Shown piece by piece: positions 8,636 to 17,222 of a stretch of DNA of 64,000 nucleotides (its first letter is position 1; each line of letters opens with the position of its first letter). The DNA lies in assembly GCA_021740915.1 (NCBI GenBank), contig JAIOYW010000004.1, forward strand, positions 1-64,000. The letters are read 5' to 3'. The notes beneath the pieces are model-generated. The model made no database searches, was not told the DNA's origin, and saw only the letters and a program-made list of their open reading frames with translations. Source of the DNA: Ignavibacteriales bacterium. GTDB lineage: Bacteria; Bacteroidota; Ignavibacteria; Ignavibacteriales; Melioribacteraceae. Both the position numbers and the translations under genes were made by a program.

Positions 8636-9063
8636 CAGAGTCCTCCGTTCTGATTTGGGAAAGCCGGTTCATCCCATCTTTCCACTTTATTGCTTCTGTC
8701 GAAATATATCACTCCGTCAATTCTTCCTGTTTCATAAAAAAAACTTGAGGAGTTTTCACCTTTATAAATATTATCGGGTTCGCCGAGCAGATCTCTTACA
8801 TCCGCCGGGGACATCCCCTGCCGGATATTGCGCCAGTTTGCTTCGCTCATTTTTTTCGAATGCTGCAGTAAGCCGGATTCCGCTCCCTCATGATCTTTCT
8901 GCTCCGTGATCTCTTTAATCAACGATTTTTCGATGAGCGCTATCCTGTCATCCATCTGATTAATATACCTCTGCTGAACAATAAACATAACCACAAGAAC
9001 AATCGTGATGATCAGGAAAATAATATTGATTATTGAAAACTTTTTTTCCGGATTGTCGTCCAT
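8635..9063 (-). CDS. Membrane-anchored protein with SmpA/OmlA (BamE-like) domain
   Basis: This gene encodes 142 residues. A single transmembrane helix lies at about residues 10-30, followed by a short acidic, coiled-coil-like stretch. The C-terminal half, with WRNIRQGMSPADVRDLLGEPD and later FFYETGRIDGVIYF, matches the SmpA/OmlA fold also found in BamE. That fold typically mediates protein contacts in the periplasm, but the protein is not lipidated and is not BamE itself. It is the first gene of a two-gene operon with the coupled helical protein downstream. Confidence 0.75.
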   Translation of the reverse strand: MDDNPEKKFSIINIIFLIITIVLVVMFIVQQRYINQMDDRIALIEKSLIKEITEQKDHEGAESGLLQHSKKMSEANWRNIRQGMSPADVRDLLGEPDNIYKGENSSSFFYETGRIDGVIYFDRSNKVERWDEPAFPNQNGGL

Positions 9064-9331
9064 GATATCCCCCCAGAATTATCCAATTAAAACAGGATTA
9101 TGTGAAGCTGCAAAAATGCCGTCGGCACATAAAGAAATAACCGTATTATAAATATAAAATATTATGCAGTAATGATAAATGAATCTTGATTGCCGCATCA
9201 GGTAAATGCACTATTTACCGGCATAAATACCTCAATTTTTGGATTACGTTAGCCAGCCCATGATTTTTAATTTTTAATTTTTGATCGGTAATTCTATCTT
9301 TGTGGTTTGATTAAAATTAAAATAAGTAAAT

Positions 9332-11029
9332 ATGAGACAGAGTAAAACATTTATCCCGACACTCAAAGAAGTGCCTTCAGACGCAACAATTCCAAGTCAC
9401 ATACTGATGCTGAGAACAGGAATGGTAAGAATGGTAGGCGCCGGAATTTATTCATTCCTGCCGGTCGGCTATAAAATGATAAAAAAAGTATCAGAGATCA
9501 TCCGCGAAGAAATGGATGCTATCGGTGCACAGGAATTCCATCTGCCCGCATTGAATCCAAAAGAGATATGGGAAGAAACCGGACGTGTTGAAGCTTTCGG
9601 CGATACGATGTTCCACATAAAAAACCGGGATTATGTGCTCGCCCCGACACACGAAGAAATTATGACATTCCACGCTAAAGGTGTCGTAAAATCATACAAA
9701 GACCTTCCGCAGATCTGGTATCAGATCCAGACGAAGTTCAGGAATGAACCGCGCCCCCGCTCAGGCGTTATCCGGGGTCGTCAGTTCCTTATGAAAGATG
9801 CTTACTCTTTCGATTCTTCGTTCGAAAATCTCGATAAATCCTACGACCTGCACGATAAGGCATACAGAAAGATCTTCGACCGCTGTGGACTGAAATATTT
9901 TGTTGTTGGCGCTTCGAGCGGTGCAATGGGTGGATCAAAATCGGAAGAATTTATGGTGAAATCCGAAGCCGGTGAGGATACGGTTGCATATTGCGAAAGC
10001 TGCGGATATGCAGCAAATGTCGAAGTTGCCGCTTCAATTACACATGGAGCACCCGCTCATAATGATAGCCCGGCAATATTCGAAATCCCGACTCCTGGCG
10101 TAAAGTCGATTGATGAACTCTGTGCATTCCTTAAAATTAATGAAATTGAAACTGCAAAATCAAGGGTCTATATCAGCTCGGAAAAACCCGTTCTTGTTCT
10201 GATGTCGGGCAACGATGAAGTTAACGAGACGAAACTTGAGGCTGTACTCGGCGATTTACGTCCTGGTCACCCTGATGAATTAAAAGAGTTAACCGGAGCC
10301 GATGCCGGTTCAATCGGACCTGTCGGATTCAAAGGCAGAATTATTGCCGATGTTCGTCTGAAAGACGCAAACAAACTTTATAGCGGTGCGAATAAAAACG
10401 ATTACCATATCGGAGGCATCGATATGAACCGCGACGTTCCGCAGGCAGAGTATTTCGATCTCAGGACTGTCTGCTCAGGCGAAACCTGCACCCGTTGCGG
10501 AAAAAATCTTGAAGTATTCAAAGCAATCGAACTAGGACATATCTTCAAGCTCGGTACAAAATACTCGGATGCGATGGGAGCAAATTTCTTAGATGAGGAA
10601 GGCAAAGATCACCCGATTGTGATGGGCTCTTATGGAATCGGAGTTGAACGTGTGCTTGCCTGTTTTATTGAGCAGAATAACGATGAACGCGGAATTGTCT
10701 GGAGTAAGGCACTTTCGCCGTTCGATGTTCATCTGCTTGGACTGAATATGAAAAAAGAAGCCGTTGCAGAAGCCTCGGAAAAAATATATGCGGAACTGAA
10801 GAACGCCGGATATGATGTTCTCTTCGATGACAGGCTCGATGCTCAGGCTGGGTTCAAATTCAACGATGCTGATCTTCTCGGAGCGCCGCTTCAGATAATC
10901 GTTGGCGAAAAGAATCTGCAGAATGGAAACCTCGAAGTGAAAGTGCGCCGTACCGGTGAAAGATCGCTTATTCCATTAGCCGGACTTATTGATTTTTTAA
11001 AAACTACTTTTGACTCGATGCCGGCATAA
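9332..11029 (+). CDS. proS: Prolyl-tRNA synthetase, bacterial type
   Basis: A class II aminoacyl-tRNA synthetase of 565 residues, normal for the bacterial-type enzyme that carries a YbaK-like editing insertion. The N-terminus RQSKTFIPTLKEVPSDA is typical. Motif 2 is in FRNEPRPRSGVIRGRQFLMK region (about residues 135-155), motif 3 in GSYGIGVERVL (about 430), and the editing insertion spans roughly 225-405. The anticodon-binding domain occupies the last ~100 residues. It charges tRNA-Pro in the cytoplasm. A TAtcTTTG box at 9295-9302 resembles a Bacteroidota -7 element. The stop codon lies inside an intrinsic terminator hairpin just before rsmI. Confidence 0.97.
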   Translation: MRQSKTFIPTLKEVPSDATIPSHILMLRTGMVRMVGAGIYSFLPVGYKMIKKVSEIIREEMDAIGAQEFHLPALNPKEIWEETGRVEAFGDTMFHIKNRDYVLAPTHEEIMTFHAKGVVKSYKDLPQIWYQIQTKFRNEPRPRSGVIRGRQFLMKDAYSFDSSFENLDKSYDLHDKAYRKIFDRCGLKYFVVGASSGAMGGSKSEEFMVKSEAGEDTVAYCESCGYAANVEVAASITHGAPAHNDSPAIFEIPTPGVKSIDELCAFLKINEIETAKSRVYISSEKPVLVLMSGNDEVNETKLEAVLGDLRPGHPDELKELTGADAGSIGPVGFKGRIIADVRLKDANKLYSGANKNDYHIGGIDMNRDVPQAEYFDLRTVCSGETCTRCGKNLEVFKAIELGHIFKLGTKYSDAMGANFLDEEGKDHPIVMGSYGIGVERVLACFIEQNNDERGIVWSKALSPFDVHLLGLNMKKEAVAEASEKIYAELKNAGYDVLFDDRLDAQAGFKFNDADLLGAPLQIIVGEKNLQNGNLEVKVRRTGERSLIPLAGLIDFLKTTFDSMPA

Positions 11030-11043
11030 GCCGGCATTTTTTT
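11018..11043 (+). terminator. Intrinsic terminator straddling the proS stop codon
   Basis: An 8-bp perfect stem, atgccggc / gccggcat, closes on a 4-nt loop that contains part of the TAA stop, and is followed by a run of eight T. The T-run ends directly at the rsmI start codon. Confidence 0.85.
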
Positions 11044-11736
11044 ATGTCCGGGGTATTATATCTCGTAGCTGTGCCGATTGGAAACCCGAAGGATATTTCC
11101 TTCCGGGCAATCGAAACACTTAACTCCTGCGATATTATCGTATGCGAAGAATTAAAGCCCGCCCGCAGGCTTCTTGCATATCACGGCATTTCCAAAGAGC
11201 TTTTTCCTTATAACGAACACAACGATACCGAAGAAACCCCATCGCTGCTTAAAATACTCAGTAATGGGCAGAGCATCGCCCTGATTTCCGATAACGGAAC
11301 TCCCGTTTTCAGCGATCCCGGTTACGATATTGTCGCCGCCTGCATTTCGGCTGGTATCCGTGTTGTACCTGTGCCGGGAGCAAATTCTATTATTCCGGCG
11401 CTGATCGTTTCGGGATTCGAACTCAGTTCATTTTATTTCTGCGGCTGGCTTCCCCGCAAAAATGAAGAACGCGCAAAACACCTCAGGAAGATATCTTTGA
11501 CAAAAGACCTGCTCGTTATTATGGAAACCCCTTACCGGCTTAATAAATTACTTGAAGAAACGGCATCCGTTTTTGGCGGTGAAATCCCTGCTTCCCTTGC
11601 ATACCGGCTGACATTTGAAGATGAGAATATTATTCGCGGAACTCTTGATTCAATAAGGAAAACCACTCTGAAAAATCAACTGAAAGGCGAATTTGTTCTC
11701 GTGATAAATAACAGAGGCAAAGGGAAAAGAAGCTGA
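11044..11736 (+). CDS. rsmI: 16S rRNA 2'-O-ribose C1402 methyltransferase
   Basis: A 230-residue tetrapyrrole-methylase-fold enzyme that methylates the ribose of C1402 in the decoding centre of 16S rRNA using S-adenosylmethionine. Diagnostic segments are LYLVAVPIGNPKDIS at the N-terminus, the LISDNGTPVFSDPG motif (about 80-93) and the VPVPGANSIIPAL loop after it. The protein lacks the longer C-terminal extension of some homologues. It starts 14 bp after proS, immediately after the terminator T-run. It is therefore either transcribed by read-through or has a promoter inside proS. Confidence 0.93.
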   Translation: MSGVLYLVAVPIGNPKDISFRAIETLNSCDIIVCEELKPARRLLAYHGISKELFPYNEHNDTEETPSLLKILSNGQSIALISDNGTPVFSDPGYDIVAACISAGIRVVPVPGANSIIPALIVSGFELSSFYFCGWLPRKNEERAKHLRKISLTKDLLVIMETPYRLNKLLEETASVFGGEIPASLAYRLTFEDENIIRGTLDSIRKTTLKNQLKGEFVLVINNRGKGKRS

Positions 11737-11836
11737 GGTTCCTTTGCCACTTAATATGTCATCAAGAGTTTTACAGTTTCATCGTAAAACGAAGCGATCT
11801 CAGCATGCAGACTAAATCTCACAAAACACTGGTTAT

Positions 11837-11863
11837 TTCGTGAACTTCAGTAGAGACATGCCA
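11837..11863. repeat. Short dispersed repeat (ttcgtgaacttcagtagag type)
   Basis: The 27-bp element recurs at 13054-13080 with near identity and, with mismatches, at about 1757-1783. A shortened form occurs at 29713-29730. Three of the copies flank the FGE lipoprotein genes. Confidence 0.65.
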
Positions 11864-11864
11864 T

Positions 11865-11878
11865 CCCCGTCTGCGGGG
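11865..11878. repeat. Small hairpin downstream of candidate VR2
   Basis: ccccgtctgcgggg forms a 5-bp GC stem with a 4-nt loop, about 21 bp beyond the stop of the minus-strand FGE gene. Hairpins with 4-nt loops just after the variable region are known to promote retrohoming in characterised DGRs. Alternatively it is a weak terminator. Confidence 0.4.
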
Positions 11879-11899
11879 TGGGCAGCAAGTCAAAAAAAA

Positions 11900-12727
11900 T
11901 CATAAGTCCCGGGCAAGACGAAACCCGATGAAACCAAACCAAATGTCAGGGTCGCTCCAGTTGCGGCTCTCAGAATGGCAGTAGTGGTCGAAACTGCCCC
12001 ACGAACCGCCGCGAAGGACACGGGCGGTACCGCCAACAGGACCTTTCGGGTCATTTGCCGGGCTACTGCCATAGTAATTCACACCGTACCAGTCGCTACA
12101 CCATTCCCAAACGTTTCCGCTCATATCATATATCTCAAGTTTATTCGGCTTCTTCTGTCCTACCGGATGGGTTTTATTGCCTGAATTACCCCCATACCAG
12201 GCGACTTCATCAATATTGTCACTTCCAGAATATTTATACGTGGTGGCTGAGACTATCGAAGCCCCCTCTTTCGCAGCATATTCCCATTCCGCTTCTGTCG
12301 GAAGTCGTCCGACCGCCCATTTTGCATAAGCGTTGGCATCATTCCAACTGACATGGATAACTGGATGAGAGTCTTCTTCCTGAGATCGTTTATCTCCTTT
12401 CTCATTACATCTCCAGCTTACTCCATCTCTTTTTTCTAAACTTTCACCATTCCAGATCAAACTAAAACCATACTTTTCTGCATCCGTCTTGTATCCAGTT
12501 GCTTCGATAAATTTTCTGAATTCATTCACAGTTACTTCATATTCCCCGATATAAAAACTGCTAACTGTGACACTGTGTATGGGCTTTTCATCACTTTCCC
12601 CATCATTTCTTCCCATAATAAATGTGCCCCCTTCAACCAGTATCATCCTGCCCGGTTCAATTATTTCCTCCTCACAACTTGTTATGACCATAATAACTAG
12701 TAATATAAAAAGTAATCTTTTCAGCAT
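11900..12727 (-). CDS. FGE-sulfatase/SUMF1-fold surface lipoprotein, candidate DGR target 2
   Basis: This gene encodes 275 residues. I chose the ATG at 12727 because it gives the lipoprotein signal MLKRLLFILLVIMVITSC with Cys18; a longer frame upstream lacks such a signal. The FGE/SUMF1 fold follows directly (about 28-275) with MILVEGGTFIMG, VGRLPTEAEWEYAAKEG, YDMSGNVWEWCSDWYG and RVLRGGSW, and ends in IGFRLARDL. Unlike the gene at 351-1433 it lacks the Ig-like spacer. The family includes sulfatase modifiers and lectin-like DGR targets. The 3' end looks like a variable region paralogous to the first gene's. A displayed binding protein is the best guess. Confidence 0.9.
   Translation of the reverse strand: MLKRLLFILLVIMVITSCEEEIIEPGRMILVEGGTFIMGRNDGESDEKPIHSVTVSSFYIGEYEVTVNEFRKFIEATGYKTDAEKYGFSLIWNGESLEKRDGVSWRCNEKGDKRSQEEDSHPVIHVSWNDANAYAKWAVGRLPTEAEWEYAAKEGASIVSATTYKYSGSDNIDEVAWYGGNSGNKTHPVGQKKPNKLEIYDMSGNVWEWCSDWYGVNYYGSSPANDPKGPVGGTARVLRGGSWGSFDHYCHSESRNWSDPDIWFGFIGFRLARDL
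11902..12022 (-). other. Candidate DGR variable region (VR2)
   Basis: Segment from the RVLRGGSW codons to the stop. 14 of the 25 codons between GGSW and GFR end in C (GGC, TTC, GAC, CAC, TAC and so on). Compared with VR1 the framework (GGSW, D, C, S, R, W, P, GFRLARDL) is kept while most positions between differ and two codons are missing. The terminal 19 nt cgtcttgcccgggacttat are identical to VR1. Confidence 0.55.
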
Positions 12728-13746
12728 TTCTTTTCGTTCGTTATTTTTCTGATAATTCAAAATATTTCTTTTTAAATGTTTGTTACACATTTATTTCACT
12801 TGGTTTATAAAATAATATATTTTGTAGTCTTTTAATAATACTCACGACTTTTTTTTACATTTCCTGGTTAGCTTGAAGTTAAATACTTTCATAATATTTA
12901 CATTATCCTATTAGTTTATAGTATGTTAACTAATTTTTTGAGGTTTTCAGATTAAATGATGTTCTGCTTTGTATATATTAAGATCTCATATCTTTTTTAT
13001 GACTGGATATCTCTTTTAGCTGAAATATTTGCCTATATGGGCACATCGGCAGCTTCGTGAACTTCAGTAGAGACATGCCAGACCTAGCGGAACAGTGTGA
13101 GATGCTGCGATCTCTCCCCGCGCCTGATGCCGCTATGGAACACAATTTGAGTGTAAACTCAAAAATATTTTGCCCGCTCTCTTTTTTTCAAATATTGTGT
13201 GATCTCACAGCAATAATCTGAACTGTACTTTTGGGATAGCCTCTGCCTGAACGGTAGAGTTCGTGACGTGAAGCTGGGTGAAGGAGAAAAAGATCGTGCG
13301 GTACCTTCGAAATCGTTTACTATCTCAATATCGTCATTTCTATAAACATTTGATACCTTCGTCATCGGGTGAAGCAGACCTATCTGCACACAAGTGAATG
13401 TTTTTATTGCGGTTGACTTCAGTCAACCGGGAGGTGGTGAATATGACAATAAGAAAACTTTAGTTCCATTTCTGGCTGTATTTGGGCAAAAGCCCGAATG
13501 GAGTAGGACTATTTTTGCTATCATTCCCGTTCACTGAAGTAAACAGCACTAGCTAAGTGATAATGTGATCTATGCCTGTCACCTGACTTCTTGCAACAGA
13601 AAAATATTGATAATTAACTTGAGGCAAAGTGGTAAAGATCTTAATATTATAGTAGTCCCAAAATTTAACAGAAAACTGTGATTCACTTTTTGCTTTTACT
13701 GAAATGCGCTTCAAGAGTTCAGGCTGAAATTCGCGGAAGCTAACTG
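12728..13746. other. Long spacer with leader block and palindromic repeats
   Basis: 12918-13081 is the leader block shared with 1630-1783. 13405-13545 contains gttgacttcagtcaac, gggcaaaagccc and ttcactgaagtaaaca, a degenerate version of the palindromic element at 7363-7540. I see no credible gene; the short minus-strand frame at 13159-13389 has no recognisable features. Confidence 0.55.
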
Positions 13747-14334
13747 CTAATCTTTGTGTCCACCTTCTTTTCCTGCGAAGTATTCATCCGATAGAATCCC
13801 ATAATGCACTGTATCGAACCAATTATTATTTTTATGCAGTTCTTTCCTTTGAACACCTTCCTTTATCATGCCGGATTTTTCCATCACTCTGCCGGATGCA
13901 ATATTCCCTTCGAGATAATGAGCTGTTATTTTATGCAATCCGAGTGTCTCAAATCCAAAACTGATCAGCGCTCTCAGGGCTTCAGTCGCATAGCCCTTAT
14001 TCCAGTAGGGCACACCGATCCAGTAACCGGCATCGCCAATTAAACCTGATTTATCTATCCGCAGACCCATGGCACCCAATAACTCACCCCCTGCTTTGAT
14101 TGTCACGGCAAAAGTCTGTTCACTTCCCGAAATTCTTTTGCGCCGGGTTGAGCGTATCCACCTGGCTGCAAGTCCATCGGGATAAGGATGCGGAATAAAA
14201 AGCACAGTATCGGACACTTTCTTATCACCTGCAAGGTGCATCACAACTTCTGAATCGGATAAACTTAAAGGACGGAGTAATAATCTCCCGGTCTCAAACG
14301 AAACGGCATTTGAATGAATTATTTTCTTTCCCAT
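13747..14334 (-). CDS. GNAT N-acetyltransferase, RimJ/RimL-like
   Basis: A 195-residue GCN5-related acetyltransferase that transfers an acetyl group from acetyl-CoA. The N-terminal FETGRLLLRPLSLSDSEVV and the acetyl-CoA-binding core YWIGVPYWNKGYATEALRA (about 125-143), followed by HKITAHYLEGNIASGRVMEK, are typical of the RimJ/RimL branch, which acetylates ribosomal protein N-termini or small molecules and antibiotics. The substrate cannot be read from sequence. It is transcribed divergently from the symporter gene, with starts less than 90 bp apart. Confidence 0.88.
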   Translation of the reverse strand: MGKKIIHSNAVSFETGRLLLRPLSLSDSEVVMHLAGDKKVSDTVLFIPHPYPDGLAARWIRSTRRKRISGSEQTFAVTIKAGGELLGAMGLRIDKSGLIGDAGYWIGVPYWNKGYATEALRALISFGFETLGLHKITAHYLEGNIASGRVMEKSGMIKEGVQRKELHKNNNWFDTVHYGILSDEYFAGKEGGHKD

Positions 14335-14420
14335 CGGGATTCTCTATATATACTGCGAAGTTTGCAAAAATTTACCTATTTTTTTACTATGGCAAAATAA
14401 TAAATAATCTCGGTAGCTTT

Positions 14421-15983
14421 GTGAAAATACCCAAATTAAAAATTCATACTCAGATACTTCTGGCATTACTTCTCGGCTCCATATTCGGCGCAATATTCAG
14501 CATCAATCAGACAAAATTATTTATAAGCCATTCTGAAAACGGCATCATAAAGGAGAGCGCTGTTGAGAAATGGGAAAGCCTTACAGTTTACAGCGCCGGG
14601 GAGAAGATTATTGCAAATGATTTCTCCTCAAAAGAACAGGTTGAAATAATTGCATACGTAAGAAAACTTATAAAAAAGAACAGCGATTTTTCCATTACTG
14701 TAAAAAGCTTCAAAAATTCAAATGGCGAAATTGTATCTGAAAAAGAGTTCAGGGAAGTTAAAAAGGTATATAAACAGAAAACAGCGCCAATGCAGATAAA
14801 GTGGATAGGCGATCTGTTTATCCGCCTGCTTAATATGATAGCTATTCCGCTTGTAATTGCCTCACTTATTGTGGGGGCTGCAAGTCTGGGAGATATCAGG
14901 AAAGTAACTCGTATCGGGGGCAAGACAATCGGGCTTTACCTTATTACGACATTTATCGCGCTGACAATCGGAGTATCCATAACAAATCTGATCAAACCCG
15001 GATCGATTCTCAGCGAGGATACAAAATCGCGCCTGCTTGCAGCATACGAGAGTGAGGCTGCCGATAAATTTGAAACGAATGTGGAAATGGATTTCAGCCA
15101 GGAGGTTGTGAATCTTTTTCCAAAGAACCCCTTCGAAGCAATGTCTTCGGCAAATATGCTTCAGATTATATTTTTCATAGTGTTTTTTGGAATATCCCTA
15201 AGTTCGGTCTCGCGGGAGAAAAGTGAGCCGGTTATAAACTTCTTCGACGGCGTTAGTGAGACGATGATTAAACTCGTGGATTATGTTATGATCATCGCTC
15301 CGTATGGAGTTTTTGCACTGATCGCCGCTACCGTAAGTGAATTCGGCTTTAATATTCTTCAGACACTGTTCTGGTATTCTCTTACTGTTGTGCTTGGGTT
15401 GCTGCTGCATACACTTGGGGCATATTCATTACTTATTAAACTTTTTACAAAAATGAAGTTGTCTGTTTTTTTCAGAGGAATGCGCGAAGTTCATGCCGTT
15501 GCTTTCAGCACGAGTTCCAGTGCCGCGACCCTGCCGCTGAATATGGAGATGTGCCAGAAAAACTTTGGAACTTCAAAAAGTATTACAAGTTTTGTGCTCC
15601 CGCTCGGCGCTACAATTAATATGGATGGCACTGCTTTATATCAGGGGGTAGCTGCAATTTTTATATCGCAGGTCTATAGTATGGAGCTCAATATAATGCA
15701 GCAATTAACAATTATACTTACTGCAACACTTGCATCAATTGGAACAGCGCCTATTCCAGGAGTGGGAATCGTAATGCTTGCCGTAGTTCTGCGCTCAGTA
15801 GGAATACCTCAGGAGGGAATTGCGATGATCCTCGGAGTTGACAGAATACTCGATATGTGCCGCACTGTTACGAATGTTACTGGCGATGCTGCCGTTACTG
15901 TATCTGTTGCTGCAACAGAAAATGAACTGAATCATGGAATTGCAATGGCTGCTGCTTCCGGAAAGCAAAATGCCGCATCTTAA
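14421..15983 (+). CDS. Dicarboxylate/amino acid:cation symporter (GltP/GltT-like)
   Basis: A membrane transporter of the DAACS family, about 521 residues from the GTG at 14421. I prefer this start because VKIPKLKIHTQILLALLLGSIFG is the usual N-terminus and first membrane helix; an in-frame start at 14310 would add 37 atypical residues. Diagnostic motifs are the serine-rich SSSAATLPLNMEMC, NMDGTALYQGVAAIF and the SIGTAPIPGVGIVML hairpin region, then VDRILDMCRTVTNVTGDA. These bind substrate and Na+ or H+. There is an unusually long hydrophilic insert (about 35-125) between helices 1 and 2. It probably imports glutamate, aspartate or C4-dicarboxylates. It overlaps the channel gene downstream by 14 bp. 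Confidence 0.9.
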   Translation: MKIPKLKIHTQILLALLLGSIFGAIFSINQTKLFISHSENGIIKESAVEKWESLTVYSAGEKIIANDFSSKEQVEIIAYVRKLIKKNSDFSITVKSFKNSNGEIVSEKEFREVKKVYKQKTAPMQIKWIGDLFIRLLNMIAIPLVIASLIVGAASLGDIRKVTRIGGKTIGLYLITTFIALTIGVSITNLIKPGSILSEDTKSRLLAAYESEAADKFETNVEMDFSQEVVNLFPKNPFEAMSSANMLQIIFFIVFFGISLSSVSREKSEPVINFFDGVSETMIKLVDYVMIIAPYGVFALIAATVSEFGFNILQTLFWYSLTVVLGLLLHTLGAYSLLIKLFTKMKLSVFFRGMREVHAVAFSTSSSAATLPLNMEMCQKNFGTSKSITSFVLPLGATINMDGTALYQGVAAIFISQVYSMELNIMQQLTIILTATLASIGTAPIPGVGIVMLAVVLRSVGIPQEGIAMILGVDRILDMCRTVTNVTGDAAVTVSVAATENELNHGIAMAAASGKQNAAS

Positions 15984-16962
15984 AAAATTCTGGAACGGAA
16001 TCCTGACTATCTTTCTTACTGTGTTTTTCGGTACCGCCGGATATTTTGTAATTGAGCCGGGGATGAGTCTTTTTGATGCATTTTACATGACTATCATAAC
16101 TATTTCAACAACCGGTTTCAAGGAAGTGACTGAACTTTCAGATGCGGGCAGATTTTTCACAATCATACTTATAGTTATGGGCGTCTCTGCAATTGGTTAT
16201 ACAGGCGGCAGAGCAATACAAACATTGATGGAATACAATATCATCAGGAAAAGAAGAATGACCAGAAGAATTGAAAATATGGCAGAACATTATATTGTCT
16301 GCGGTTATGGAAGGATGGCGAAAAGAATCTGCGGAGAGTTGAAAGAAAACCGGATGAATTTTGTTGTAATTGAAAACAATCCACCAGAGATCGAGCGGCT
16401 CGAAACTTCCGGATATCTTTTTATTAATGGCGATGCAACAAGAGACGAGGATCTGATAAAAGCCGGGATTATGAGAGCCCGCGGATTAGTCGCGGCAATC
16501 GGCAGCGATGCCGAAAATGTTTTCGCAACTCTTTCGGCAAAGGGATTAAACCCTGATATATTTGTTGTTGCGCGTGCACTTGAAGATGCAACGCAATCGA
16601 AACTTAAAAAAGCAGGAGCCGACAGGGTTGTAATGCCTTATGAACTTGGCGGCAACAGAATGGTACAATTGCTTCTGCGCCCGGGAGTAATTGATTTTAT
16701 AGATGGTTTCGGAAAAGCTTCAAGTTTTGATATCGGACTCGAGGAAATTACTGTAAGTCCAAAGTCGTCACTCATCGGAAAAAGTCTTGCAGAGTCACCA
16801 ATACGAAGCGAACTAAACGTGATTGTTGTTGCGATCAAAAGCAAAGACGGGCACTTTGTTTATAACCCGAAATCATCGGCAGTGATCAGAGAATCAGATA
16901 AGCTGATTGTTATTGGTGAAGAAGTGAATCTGCACAAATTTAATGAATTGTGCCAGCCTTAA
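15970..16962 (+). CDS. Potassium channel with RCK (TrkA-N/TrkA-C) domains
   Basis: This gene encodes 330 residues from the ATG at 15970, which has ggaaag just upstream; an earlier in-frame start would lie deep in the symporter gene. Two membrane helices flank a pore loop (about 10-85) whose filter reads TISTTGFKEV rather than the canonical TVGYGD. A Rossmann-type RCK domain follows, with YIVCGYGRMAKRICGEL (about 104-120), IENNPPEIE and INGDATRDEDL, and a TrkA-C domain covers about 240-328. Such channels gate K+ flow in response to nucleotides or ions. The unusual filter leaves selectivity uncertain. Overlap with the symporter gene implies co-expression and coupled translation. Confidence 0.88.
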   Translation: MPHLKKFWNGILTIFLTVFFGTAGYFVIEPGMSLFDAFYMTIITISTTGFKEVTELSDAGRFFTIILIVMGVSAIGYTGGRAIQTLMEYNIIRKRRMTRRIENMAEHYIVCGYGRMAKRICGELKENRMNFVVIENNPPEIERLETSGYLFINGDATRDEDLIKAGIMRARGLVAAIGSDAENVFATLSAKGLNPDIFVVARALEDATQSKLKKAGADRVVMPYELGGNRMVQLLLRPGVIDFIDGFGKASSFDIGLEEITVSPKSSLIGKSLAESPIRSELNVIVVAIKSKDGHFVYNPKSSAVIRESDKLIVIGEEVNLHKFNELCQP

Positions 16963-16982
16963 GATTTCTTAACTCCCGATAT

Positions 16983-17019
16983 GCGGCAGGATTTGCTTAT
17001 AAAGATACTCTCCTGCCGC
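16983..17019 (+). terminator. GC-rich hairpin after the channel gene
   Basis: gcggcagga and tcctgccgc form a 9-bp stem around a 19-nt loop, about 20 bp after the channel stop codon. There is no good T-run after it, so it may be a weak terminator or an RNA-stabilising hairpin. Confidence 0.5.
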
Positions 17020-17222
17020 CGGTAGTTTTGACGATTATCAACTGCACAAAAGAAAGTTTCCATTAATTCGATTTTTTTTCTATTATTGCAAGTCTGTTTC
17101 TTAATGACGAATTGTATTCTGATCCATTTCGGAAATTTTTAGAAATAACCTGAAACCCGCCGCTGTAAATGAGATTTGTTATAGGGTGGAATAATTATTA
17201 TTTTCAATGCTGAGGAGGCGAA

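Noticed and set aside
13159-13389. 76-codon minus-strand frame in the spacer after the second FGE gene
   Set aside because: Lies among degenerate repeats and has no recognisable sequence features.
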